From Rhodospirillales bacterium (GTDB lineage Bacteria; Pseudomonadota; Alphaproteobacteria; Rhodospirillales; Shumkoniaceae): a stretch of 35,413 bases of DNA. The notes under the pieces are model-generated. The model was not told the origin of the DNA. It worked only from the letters and a program-made list of their open reading frames with translations, and made no database searches. Positions 9,434 to 15,874 of this stretch are shown piece by piece (within the stretch, counting starts at the first letter, position 1; every line of letters begins with the position of its first letter). The translations under genes were made by a program, and so were the position numbers. The stretch spans positions 1 through 35,413 of the forward strand of contig JACZKS010000030.1 of assembly GCA_014859895.1 (NCBI GenBank), in the 5' to 3' direction.

Positions 9434-9463
9434 ACTAGACCATAGGGCGGGACAGCCCGTCAA
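9434..9463 (-). promoter_or_regulatory. Candidate sigma70 promoter for the dctPQM-deaminase operon
   Basis: On the minus strand TTGACG (9458-9463) and TCTAGT (9434-9439) are separated by 18 bases, directed toward dctP. The -10 is a 4/6 match. The palindromic operator 1 begins five bases upstream of the -35, a position from which a bound GntR protein could block or assist polymerase. Based on pattern matching only. Confidence 0.35.
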
Positions 9464-9467
9464 TGAG

Positions 9468-9481
9468 AATCGTATACGATT
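9468..9481. promoter_or_regulatory. Operator-like palindrome 1 (GntR/FCD type)
   Basis: AATCGTATACGATT is a perfect 14-base palindrome in the intergenic region between the divergent TRAP operon and the gntR gene. The core resembles the TNGTATACNA-type sites bound by FadR/FCD-subfamily GntR dimers. It lies next to the candidate dctP -35. Confidence 0.65.
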
Positions 9482-9490
9482 TATTTACCA

Positions 9491-9504
9491 TATTGCATAC
9501 GATT
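9491..9504. promoter_or_regulatory. Operator-like site 2, imperfect copy of site 1
   Basis: TATTGCATACGATT matches site 1 at 11 of 14 positions, with a fully conserved right half. Its centre is 23 bases from the centre of site 1, about two helical turns, so two dimers could bind the same face. It overlaps the candidate -35 of the regulator gene, suggesting autoregulation. Confidence 0.55.
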
Positions 9505-9521
9505 TAGGCATCGCTTAATAT
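9493..9521 (+). promoter_or_regulatory. Candidate promoter of the gntR gene
   Basis: TTGCAT (9493-9498), 17 bases, TAATAT (9516-9521) on the plus strand. The -35 is a poor match (3/6), the -10 is 4/6, and spacing is ideal. The -35 lies inside operator site 2. About 95 bases separate it from the gntR start. Confidence 0.3.
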
Positions 9522-9616
9522 CCGTGCAGCGGATACGCTGATGCCGTCGCGGTGCCCGACGGGCCTCCGCGGAAAGTCGACGGCGCACCATCGGAAAGGA
9601 ATTCAGGACGACGGAC

Positions 9617-10408
9617 ATGAGCGGACAGCTCCCACAAAAGAAATCGGCACTCGGCGCAAGGCCGCGACGGTCCCGCCCGGCGGCGGCCGATGCCATCCCC
9701 TCCGGGAAGGAAAACGGAAAGAGGGGCACGATCTCGGACGAGGAAATCTATCGCGAGATCTACAACGCCATCGTCGAGAACCGCCTGCCGCCCGGAAGCA
9801 AGCTGGGGCAGGACGAGCTGGGGGACATTTTCGGGGTCAGCAAGACCCGCGTGCGCCCCGTCCTCCATCTTCTCGCGCAACAGAAGATCGTGGTGATCGA
9901 ACCGATGCGGGGCGCCTTCGTCGCGCACCCGTCCGTCGAAGAGGCCAGGGCCGTCAATTCGGCCCGCCAGATCCTCGAGGAAGGAGTCGTCAGGGTGGCC
10001 GTCCGCAAGGCCTCGCCCCGGCACATCGAAGGGCTCCGGGAGAACGTGGCGGAGGAACAGGCCGCCCGCCTTCGCAACGACACCGGATGGGCCCACACCC
10101 TGACCGGGCACTTTCACTGCAAGCTGGCGGAAATCACCGGAAACGCCGTCATCGTCGACCTCGTGCGCGAACTGATCTCGCGCGACAGCTTGGTGGTCGC
10201 CCTCTACCAGAAGCCAACGGCGGTCGGCTGTTCGCTGACCGGCCACACCGAACTGATCGACACCATCGCCTCGGGCGACGAGGAAGCCGCCGCGGCCTGC
10301 ATGCGCAAGCATCTGCAGGAAGTGGTGGAAAGCCTGGATCTCGATGCGGAGAAGGGAAAGTCGGGCCAGCTTCGTACGGCCTTCCGCCATCTTCGGGACC
10401 CTGAATAG
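9617..10408 (+). CDS. GntR family transcriptional regulator, FCD subfamily
   Basis: A 263-residue regulator. After a basic, Pro-rich N-terminal extension of about 45 residues, the winged-helix domain runs through EIYNAIVENRLPPGSKLG, the recognition helix region DIFGVSKTRVRPVLHLL and the wing IEPMRGAFVA. The C-terminal FCD all-helical ligand domain carries candidate metal/ligand histidines in LTGHFHCKLAEITGN, TGHTELIDTIASGDEEAA and MRKHLQEVV. Such proteins usually bind an organic acid or similar metabolite and derepress neighbouring catabolic genes. It lies between the divergent TRAP operon and three downstream hydrolase/racemase genes, so it probably controls both sides through the sites at 9468-9504. 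The start has AGGACGACGGAC just upstream. Confidence 0.92.
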   Translation: MSGQLPQKKSALGARPRRSRPAAADAIPSGKENGKRGTISDEEIYREIYNAIVENRLPPGSKLGQDELGDIFGVSKTRVRPVLHLLAQQKIVVIEPMRGAFVAHPSVEEARAVNSARQILEEGVVRVAVRKASPRHIEGLRENVAEEQAARLRNDTGWAHTLTGHFHCKLAEITGNAVIVDLVRELISRDSLVVALYQKPTAVGCSLTGHTELIDTIASGDEEAAAACMRKHLQEVVESLDLDAEKGKSGQLRTAFRHLRDPE

Positions 10409-10444
10409 GCGACGCCCGAGCGCGTATCCGCCAAACCCCTTGCG

Positions 10445-10460
10445 GGTCTCCGTGGAGACC
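10445..10460. promoter_or_regulatory. Perfect 7-bp dyad between gntR and the PuuE-like gene
   Basis: GGTCTCC and GGAGACC are separated by only two bases, too tight for a stable RNA hairpin but good as a DNA dyad for a dimeric protein. It lies 16 bases before the downstream ATG, so a bound protein there could affect expression. Its sequence does not resemble the 9468-9504 sites, and its role is unknown. Confidence 0.3.
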
Positions 10461-10476
10461 TGGTCGGAGCCAAAAG

Positions 10477-11421
10477 ATGACCTCCCACGTTCGTGATTTC
10501 GCAGGCTACCGCGGCAATCCCCCGCACGTGACATGGCCCGGCAACGCCCGGGTCGCGGTTTCCTTCGTCGTCAATCTCGAGGAAGGCGCCGAACTGGCCA
10601 TCGCCGATGGAGACGAGCGTAACGAAAAGGTCTACGAGGCCATCGAGGAAGTCGTCGGCGCGCCGGACCCCTGCATGATGACCCATTTCGAGTACGGCCC
10701 CCGGGCCGGCTATTGGCGGATCATGGACGTGCTCAGCTCGCGCGGGCTTCATGCCACGATCAGCAGCTGCGGCCGCGCCGTCGAGCGGTCGCCCGAGCTG
10801 GTGGCCGACGCCGTCGCCCGCGGCCACGAGATTTCCTGCCACGGCTACCGCTGGGAAACCCACGCCGGCATGGAGGAGAGCCGCGAACGGGCGGCGATCG
10901 CCCGCACCGCCGAAGCCATCGCCGCCGCCGCCGGCCGGCCCCCGGTCGGCTGGCATACCCGTTCGGCCGCCTCCGTCAACACCCGGCGGCTGTTGTGCGA
11001 GCATGGCGGCTTTCTTTATGACTCGGACGCCTACAACGACGACCTGCCCTACGTGCTGACCGTCGGCGGCGCGCCCCACGTCGTGCTTCCCTACAGCTTC
11101 GATACCAACGACATGCGCTTCGGCCCCGGCGGCGGCTTCGTGTTCGCCGAGGATTTCGCGCGCTATTGCGCGGATGCGTTCGACCGGCTGTGGGAGGAAG
11201 GGGCCAAGGTGCCGAAGATGATGTCGATCGGCCTGCACCTGCGTTTCATCGGCCGGCCCGCCCGCATTCGTGGGCTGGAGATGTTCCTCGATCATATCGC
11301 GCGCAAGGGCCGGGCGTGGATTGCCCGGCGGGACGAAATCGCCCATCACTGGCGAAGCGTGGCCGGGCTCGATCCCTGGGCGCCGGCCGCCGCCCGCCAT
11401 CCGCAAGCCGTTGCCGACTGA
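10477..11421 (+). CDS. PuuE-like allantoinase / polysaccharide deacetylase-fold hydrolase
   Basis: A 314-residue protein of the NodB-homology fold that closely follows the PuuE (cofactor-independent allantoinase) pattern: RDFAGYRGNPPHVTWPGNAR opening, SFVVNLEEGAE in place of the metal-binding TFDDG of true deacetylases, EYGPRAGYWRIMDVL, EISCHGYRWETH, YDSDAYNDDLPY and SFDTNDMRFGPGGG. PuuE opens the hydantoin ring of allantoin to allantoate; related proteins act on other cyclic amides or as deacetylases. CGGAG precedes the ATG by seven bases. With an amidohydrolase and a racemase-family gene immediately downstream, ring opening of an imported hydantoin, ureide or purine product is the best guess. 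The exact substrate is inference. Confidence 0.85.
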   Translation: MTSHVRDFAGYRGNPPHVTWPGNARVAVSFVVNLEEGAELAIADGDERNEKVYEAIEEVVGAPDPCMMTHFEYGPRAGYWRIMDVLSSRGLHATISSCGRAVERSPELVADAVARGHEISCHGYRWETHAGMEESRERAAIARTAEAIAAAAGRPPVGWHTRSAASVNTRRLLCEHGGFLYDSDAYNDDLPYVLTVGGAPHVVLPYSFDTNDMRFGPGGGFVFAEDFARYCADAFDRLWEEGAKVPKMMSIGLHLRFIGRPARIRGLEMFLDHIARKGRAWIARRDEIAHHWRSVAGLDPWAPAAARHPQAVAD

Positions 11422-11439
11422 CTGCCGACGGAGAGATCC

Positions 11440-12813
11440 ATGACCAGCCCCGAGACCCCAGTGGAAACCTGCGACCGGCTGATCGTCGGCGGCCCCGTCA
11501 TCACGCTGGACGGCGAGGACCGGGTATTCTCGCACGGCGCCATCGCCATCACCGGCACCACCATTGCCGCCATCGGCGAGGCCGCCGAGCTCGAAGCCCG
11601 CTTTTCGCCCCGCGAGACCCTGCGCGCGGAGGACTGCATCGTTCTTCCGGGCCTCATCAATTCGCACAATCACACGCCGCTGACCATCGTGCGCGGCATG
11701 ATCGAGGATCGCAACTTCGCGCCCAGCTACACGTCCGGCATCCCGGCCGTGCATTCGCTGTCCTTCGAGGACACCCTGGCGCTGGCCCGGCTCGGCTGTT
11801 ACGAGATGCTGCGCAGCGGCTCGACCACCGTCGTCGACTATTTCCGCTGCCCGAAGGCACTGGCCATCGCCGCCAGCGAAATGGGCGTGCGCGCGGTGAT
11901 CGGCGGGCGGATTCATGACGCCGACACCGAGGCGCTGGCGCAGGGACGCTACGAGCACCGCCCCGAAATCGGCAACGCCACCCTCAAGGAAACCTTCGAT
12001 CTGATCGAGGACCCCCTCCTGAAGGGCAACGACCGCATCCGCGTCGATTTCGCGCCGCACGCGGCGGACACCTGTTCGAAGGCGCTGCTGACCGAAGTGG
12101 CCGGCCTGGTTTCCCGGCACGGCGGCAACGTGCACACCCACCTGGCCCAGAGCCCCGGCGAGGTCGCCTATGTGCGGGAACGCGACGGCATGGCGCCGCA
12201 CGAGGTTTTCGCCGATGCCGGCCTGCTCAATTCGCGCCTCATCGCCGCCCACTGCGTTTTCCTCAAGCCCGAAGACGTGGCCGCCGTCGGGCGGGCCGGC
12301 ATGGCGGTGGCCCACGCGCCGCACCAGAACGTGATGGCCGGCAATATCGCCCCCATACGCGACCTGGAAGCGGCAGGCGCCCGCATCACGCTGTGCACCG
12401 ACACCCGCTCCGCCGACCTGTTCGAGGCGATGCGCCTGGCCATCGGTTCCGCCCGCATCCGCCAGAAGGGATATGAACCGAAGGCGCCGCAGGTGTTGCG
12501 CTGGGCCACCACCTCGGCGGCGGCGGCGCTCGGCCTCGACGGCATCACCGGCAGCCTGGAGGTGGGAAAGCGGGCCGACCTGATCCTGCTCGACCGGCGC
12601 CAGCCGAACCTGGTGCCCCTGATCGACGGCTGCGGCATCGTCGTCTACAGCGGCCATGCCGCCAACGTGCGCACCGTCATCGTCGACGGCCGGGTCCTGC
12701 TTGAGGACGGCCGGCCGACGCTTTTCGACGGCCGCGAGGTCGCCCGCCGGGCCCAGGCCGTGGCCGCCCGCCTGTGGGGGGAATGCGGCCTCAGGCCATT
12801 GATCGCCGACTGA
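11440..12813 (+). CDS. Metal-dependent amidohydrolase (AtzA/TrzN/SsnA-like deaminase/hydrolase)
   Basis: A 457-residue TIM-barrel amidohydrolase with small beta-sandwich halves at both ends. Metal and catalytic residues are visible in order: H76-N-H78 (LINSHNHTPLTIVRGM), H232-T-H234 (GGNVHTHLAQS), H271 (LIAAHCVFL) and D321 (TLCTDTRSADLF). The C-terminal GSLEVGKRADLILLD is typical of the imidazolonepropionase/chlorohydrolase/guanine-deaminase group. Such enzymes deaminate or dechlorinate aromatic N-heterocycles or hydrolyse amidines. ACGGAGAG sits just before the ATG, 18 bases after the previous stop, so it is co-transcribed with the PuuE-like gene. The substrate is presumably the same heterocycle family as the TRAP cargo. 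The TDTRS in place of the usual TDG(A/S) after the catalytic Asp is unusual. Confidence 0.88.
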   Translation: MTSPETPVETCDRLIVGGPVITLDGEDRVFSHGAIAITGTTIAAIGEAAELEARFSPRETLRAEDCIVLPGLINSHNHTPLTIVRGMIEDRNFAPSYTSGIPAVHSLSFEDTLALARLGCYEMLRSGSTTVVDYFRCPKALAIAASEMGVRAVIGGRIHDADTEALAQGRYEHRPEIGNATLKETFDLIEDPLLKGNDRIRVDFAPHAADTCSKALLTEVAGLVSRHGGNVHTHLAQSPGEVAYVRERDGMAPHEVFADAGLLNSRLIAAHCVFLKPEDVAAVGRAGMAVAHAPHQNVMAGNIAPIRDLEAAGARITLCTDTRSADLFEAMRLAIGSARIRQKGYEPKAPQVLRWATTSAAAALGLDGITGSLEVGKRADLILLDRRQPNLVPLIDGCGIVVYSGHAANVRTVIVDGRVLLEDGRPTLFDGREVARRAQAVAARLWGECGLRPLIAD

Positions 12814-12871
12814 TCCGTCGATGCCGGGCGACCGCGATGCCGCCCACCCTCCAGGGATGCCCGCGACAGCC

Positions 12872-13537
12872 ATGAAGATCCTCGTCGTCAACTCCAACAC
12901 CACCCGGGCGGTCACCGACACCATCGCCGCCGAAGCCCAACTGGCCGCCTCGCCGGGGACCGAGATCGTGGCGGTCACGGCACCGTTCGGCCCGGCCGCC
13001 ATCCAGGGCCGCACCGATGCCGTCATCGCCGCACACGCCACGCTGGAGGCCATCATCCGCCATCCAGGGCCGGTGGATGCCGCCGTCATCGCCTGTTTCA
13101 GCGATCCCGGCCTGATGGCGGCGCGCGACGCCGCCGGCTTCCCCGTGGTCGGCATCGCCGAAGCTTCGATGCTGACCGCCTGCATGCTGGGGGCACGCTT
13201 TGCCGTCGTCACCGTCGCCCCCGGCACCGTGCGCCCGATCCACGAGCTGGCCGCCGCCTATGGGCTCGCCCAACGCCTGGCCAGCGTGCGCGCGCTTGAC
13301 GTCGGCGTCCTCGAAAGTCACGCCGACCGCGAAGGGACAGTGCGGGGATTGAAAGGGCTCATCGAAAGGGCGGCGTCGGAGGATCGGGCCGACGTCGCCA
13401 TCCTCGGCGGCGCGGTCACCGCCGGCATGGCCCGCCAGCTCTCCGCCGGCTCGCCCATTCCCGTGCTCGACGGTGTGGCCTGTGCGGTGCGCCAGGCCGA
13501 ACTGCTGGCTGGTCTTGGCCGCAAAGCCCGCTCCTGA
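12872..13537 (+). CDS. Asp/Glu/hydantoin racemase superfamily protein
   Basis: A 221-residue protein with the family's opening strand MKILVVNSNTT and the first catalytic-cysteine motif AVIACFSDPGL (C75). Family members normally have a second cysteine in an LGCAGM-type motif; here the corresponding segment reads AILGGAVTAGM, with Gly180 in its place and a small insertion. A two-base (two-cysteine) racemization mechanism is therefore doubtful, and the protein may be an isomerase, lyase or decarboxylase, or inactive. The start at 12872 is chosen because the family begins at this strand; an ATG at 12821 would add 17 residues without a ribosome site. It is the last gene of the putative catabolic operon and ends before a hairpin. 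Confidence 0.85.
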   Translation: MKILVVNSNTTRAVTDTIAAEAQLAASPGTEIVAVTAPFGPAAIQGRTDAVIAAHATLEAIIRHPGPVDAAVIACFSDPGLMAARDAAGFPVVGIAEASMLTACMLGARFAVVTVAPGTVRPIHELAAAYGLAQRLASVRALDVGVLESHADREGTVRGLKGLIERAASEDRADVAILGGAVTAGMARQLSAGSPIPVLDGVACAVRQAELLAGLGRKARS

Positions 13538-13547
13538 GCCGGCTCAA

Positions 13548-13580
13548 GGATGGCCCAGGCCGCCGAGTGAAGGGCCATCC
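13548..13580. terminator. Hairpin between convergent genes, possible bidirectional terminator
   Basis: GGATGGCCC (13548-13556) and GGGCCATCC (13572-13580) form a perfect 9-bp stem with a 15-base loop, just after the racemase-family stop and just before the convergent hydrolase stop. There is no clear T-run on either side, so intrinsic termination is not proven. Confidence 0.4.
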
Positions 13581-13586
13581 CTCCTC

Positions 13587-14795
13587 TCACGGGTGCTGCG
13601 ACAGGAACCGCCTCGCCTCGCTCAGGAAGCGTGGCCATGCGGCATCGTTCTCCTGGATGATGTGGTTGACGCCATCCAGCGAGACGAAGCGCGCATCGGG
13701 CATCGAGGCCGCGATCTGGCGGCCCGCCTCGAAGGGCACGACGCTGTCGTTCCGGCAATGCATGACCAGGGTCGGCGTCCGGATGTGCGGCAGGATCGGC
13801 CGCACGTCGATGTCGGCGAAAGCGCCGAGAATGCGCGCGGCGTTTTCCGCCGTCGTCGTCATCTGCTGCAGCTTGTTGAAATCGGCGTGCTGCTCGGGCG
13901 TTCATTCCGGCAGGAAAAGCGAGGCGTAGGCCTGGCGGCCGGCCGGATTGGTGTCGTCCCAGAAGACGCGCATCAGTTCCAGCATCGCCTCGCGGCGGCG
14001 CCTGAATTCCTCGTTGGCCGATTTGCGCCATCCCGCCGCGTACCCGCCATAGATGATCAGTGAAGCGACCCGTTCCGGATGGCGCCTGGCGTATTCGATC
14101 GACACCGACGCGCCCTGGGACACGCCGAGCAGGGCGAAGCGCCCCAGGTCCATCGCATCGACCACGGTTTCGAGATCCTTCACCATCAACTCGAAACTGA
14201 AGTCCGCGATCTGCCAATCCGAGAGGCCGTTGCCGCGTTCGTCGTAACGGACCAGCCGGTTTCCCTTCGAAAGCTCCCTCACCCAATGGCGGTGGAACAG
14301 GCTTTCGGTATCGAACTGCAAATGGGTCAGGTAGTGCGCGGCCTTGACCAGGGGCGGCCCGCTCCCCAACGCGGCATAGGCAAGACGGATTCCATCCTCC
14401 GCCTTGCAATAGCGGACCTCGAGGGCATCTCCGACGGCGGCTTCGGCGGCGCCTGGAGCGGGCGGCGCCACCGACCGCGGCTGGACCATGAACCGGAAAC
14501 CGCGCCTGTGCACCGTCTTGATGAAGGTCTGCGCGACGCCGTCGTCGCCGAGCGCCCGGCGGGCGGCGTTGATGCGCGTCGAGATCGCCGAGTCCGAGAC
14601 GATGCGGCCCCGCCACACCGCCTGAATGATTTCGTCGCGGCTGATGACGCGCCCGGCCTGGCTGGCCAGCAAGGCGATCAGGTCGAAAACCTGGGGCTCG
14701 ATCGCGACCACATCACCGCCGCGGCGCAACTCGGCCGCATCGAGGTCAAGGGTAAAATCGGCGATCTGCAGCTGGCGTCCGGGGATCGCAACCAT
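13587..14795 (-). pseudogene. Winged-helix (OmpR/CadC-type) regulator fused to alpha/beta hydrolase, interrupted by an in-frame TGA
   Basis: Residues 1-105 are a transcriptional-regulator C-terminal-type winged helix (EPQVFDLIALLASQAGRVISR, DSAISTRINAARRALGD, FIKTVHRRGFRFMV). Residues from about 128 form an alpha/beta hydrolase with the nucleophile motif GVSQG (S226). Reading stops at a TGA at 13902-13904 (codon 298, after SLFLPE), but the same frame then stays open through TPEQHADFNKLQQ and another 91 residues to 13587, carrying the acid D350 (CRNDSVVP) and the base H378 (DGVNHIIQE). The full protein would be about 401 residues. A one-base change (TGG, CGA or GGA to TGA) or a sequencing error explains it; without readthrough, the hydrolase lacks two catalytic residues. 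AGGAAGG lies seven bases before the ATG chosen at 14795. Confidence 0.82.
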
Positions 14796-14833
14796 CGCCA
14801 AGCCTTCCTGAATGCCGGGACGGCGGTCATTTT

Positions 14834-14858
14834 GACGTCTTTGGACGTTACCTGGACG
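14834..14858. promoter_or_regulatory. Three helically phased GACG repeats, possible winged-helix binding site
   Basis: TTGACG, TGGACG and TGGACG occur with their GACG cores at 14834, 14844 and 14855, spaced 10 and 11 bases apart. OmpR/PhoB-type winged helices bind direct repeats phased at about 11 bases. The cluster lies 39 bases upstream of the winged-helix/hydrolase start and between two divergent genes, so autoregulation and control of the small divergent gene are both plausible. Confidence 0.45.
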
Positions 14859-14943
14859 AAATCCCAAGACCGGCTTTAAGATTCACTCGCAACTCGATCG
14901 TAGCATACTCCCATCGACATTTCACGCGGCGATGGAGGCAAAC

Positions 14944-15147
14944 ATGCACGCGATCGATCCCAGGTTTTTGAATGCCGACGGCTCTTTCAACCATCAGGTT
15001 GCCCTGGAAGCCGGCCGCGATGCCCGCGCGCAGGCGATGCGGGCCGGGCTCGGGGCGATCTCCCGAGTGATCCGGCGGGTGAGCCGTGCCTGCCGGATCT
15101 CGGCGGCCGTCGATGCCGAACCGGCCATCCCCGCCCAAAACAATTAG
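14944..15147 (+). CDS. Small conserved-looking protein, unknown function
   Basis: A 67-residue protein beginning MHAIDPRFLNADGSFNHQ. It has GGAGG five bases before the ATG, which is a strong ribosome site and selects this start over an ATG four codons earlier. The middle (about residues 20-48) is an Ala/Arg-rich amphipathic helix (EAGRDARAQAMRAGLGAISR and onward) with high positive charge; the tail is Ala/Pro rich. No signal peptide or membrane segment is evident. It is transcribed divergently from the winged-helix/hydrolase gene and shares its regulatory region. I do not recognise the family; a nucleic-acid- or membrane-surface-binding small protein is possible but is only a guess. Confidence 0.6.
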   Translation: MHAIDPRFLNADGSFNHQVALEAGRDARAQAMRAGLGAISRVIRRVSRACRISAAVDAEPAIPAQNN

Positions 15148-15217
15148 CCATGGCGCACGGTTGCGGAACAATTGGCCAAGTTCGTGGAGTGAAAGGCGTA
15201 ACGACAGCCGCAGGGCG

Positions 15218-15757
15218 TCAGAACCTGTACCCCAGCCGAATGCCGAAATTGTTCAGCCCTTCGTTTTCCTCGGCGAGGCCGGCGTTGGAAATGTGGTCCC
15301 ACAGCACCGACATGCGAACGCTTTCGCTGACGTCGTAGCCGATCTCGGCCCCCAGGCGGAACAACACGCGCGAACCCAGCGCCTTGCGGTCTTCGCGAAC
15401 GTTCTCGCGTTCGCCGTCGTGCACGGCGCCGCCGAAGGAGAAGGCGCCCCACAGCGGCGCCTCGAACGGCTGCCATTCCCAAGTCAGGCCGGCGTAGGCC
15501 TGGCTGGTGTCGCCGGACCCGTTGATCGAGGCCCCGACGTGCGGACGCGGCGCGCCAAGGGCGGCGAGCGCGGCGGGCGACGTGAACAGCGCCTCGACGT
15601 TGAAGTCGAGGCCCCGCTCGTCGCGAGACGCCAGCAGCGGCACATCGTGGGCAAGGGCGCCCAGCTTGATCTCCGAAAGAAAGCCGTCCTCGGCCGTCGC
15701 CGCGTACGGCAGCCCCGCCAGAACCACGATCGCAAACGCCGCCTTCAACCCGCGCAT
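15218..15757 (-). CDS. pagL: PagL-like lipid A 3-O-deacylase (outer-membrane acyloxyacyl hydrolase family)
   Basis: A 179-residue exported beta-barrel protein. Residues 1-22 form a signal peptide ending AATAE. The C-terminal region matches the PagL signature: LWDHISNAGLAEENEGLNN followed by a terminal aromatic GIRLGYRF strand suited to outer-membrane assembly. In PagL the His and Ser of H-x-S-N-A form the active site (here H155 and S157); the third residue known in the Pseudomonas enzyme, a Glu, appears to be Asn169 here, based on my memory of that sequence. PagL removes the 3-O-acyl chain of lipid A in the outer membrane. The start at 15757 has AAGGGG about ten bases upstream. It lies downstream of a sensor-kinase gene with a strong hairpin in between. 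Confidence 0.83.
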   Translation of the reverse strand: MRGLKAAFAIVVLAGLPYAATAEDGFLSEIKLGALAHDVPLLASRDERGLDFNVEALFTSPAALAALGAPRPHVGASINGSGDTSQAYAGLTWEWQPFEAPLWGAFSFGGAVHDGERENVREDRKALGSRVLFRLGAEIGYDVSESVRMSVLWDHISNAGLAEENEGLNNFGIRLGYRF

Positions 15758-15783
15758 GGGCAATCCCCTTCCCGTCAATGGTG

Positions 15784-15807
15784 GACCCCGGTTTTCAACC
15801 GGGGGTC
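15784..15807 (-). terminator. GC-rich hairpin between the sensor kinase and the pagL-like gene
   Basis: GACCCCGGTT and AACCGGGGGTC pair across a three-base loop with one bulged base. On the minus strand it follows the kinase stop by 67 bases and precedes the pagL ATG by 26. There is no U-run, so it could be a terminator, an mRNA-stability stem or a leader structure affecting pagL translation. Confidence 0.4.
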
Positions 15808-15874
15808 GTTGCCCTGTAACGATCGGGCGGCGCAAGGGTTCCGCAGGATGACAGGAGTAGAGGAAAAAGGCGGT

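Noticed and set aside
10204-13227. A 1,007-codon open frame on the minus strand opposite the PuuE-like/amidohydrolase genes
   Set aside because: It runs antisense to three well-supported genes, has no recognisable domain and the composition of a GC-rich shadow frame.
13902-13904. Selenocysteine at the internal TGA of the winged-helix/hydrolase gene
   Set aside because: The position is not catalytic, no hairpin typical of a bacterial SECIS follows directly and no selenoprotein of this kind is known to me. Nonsense mutation or sequencing error is simpler.
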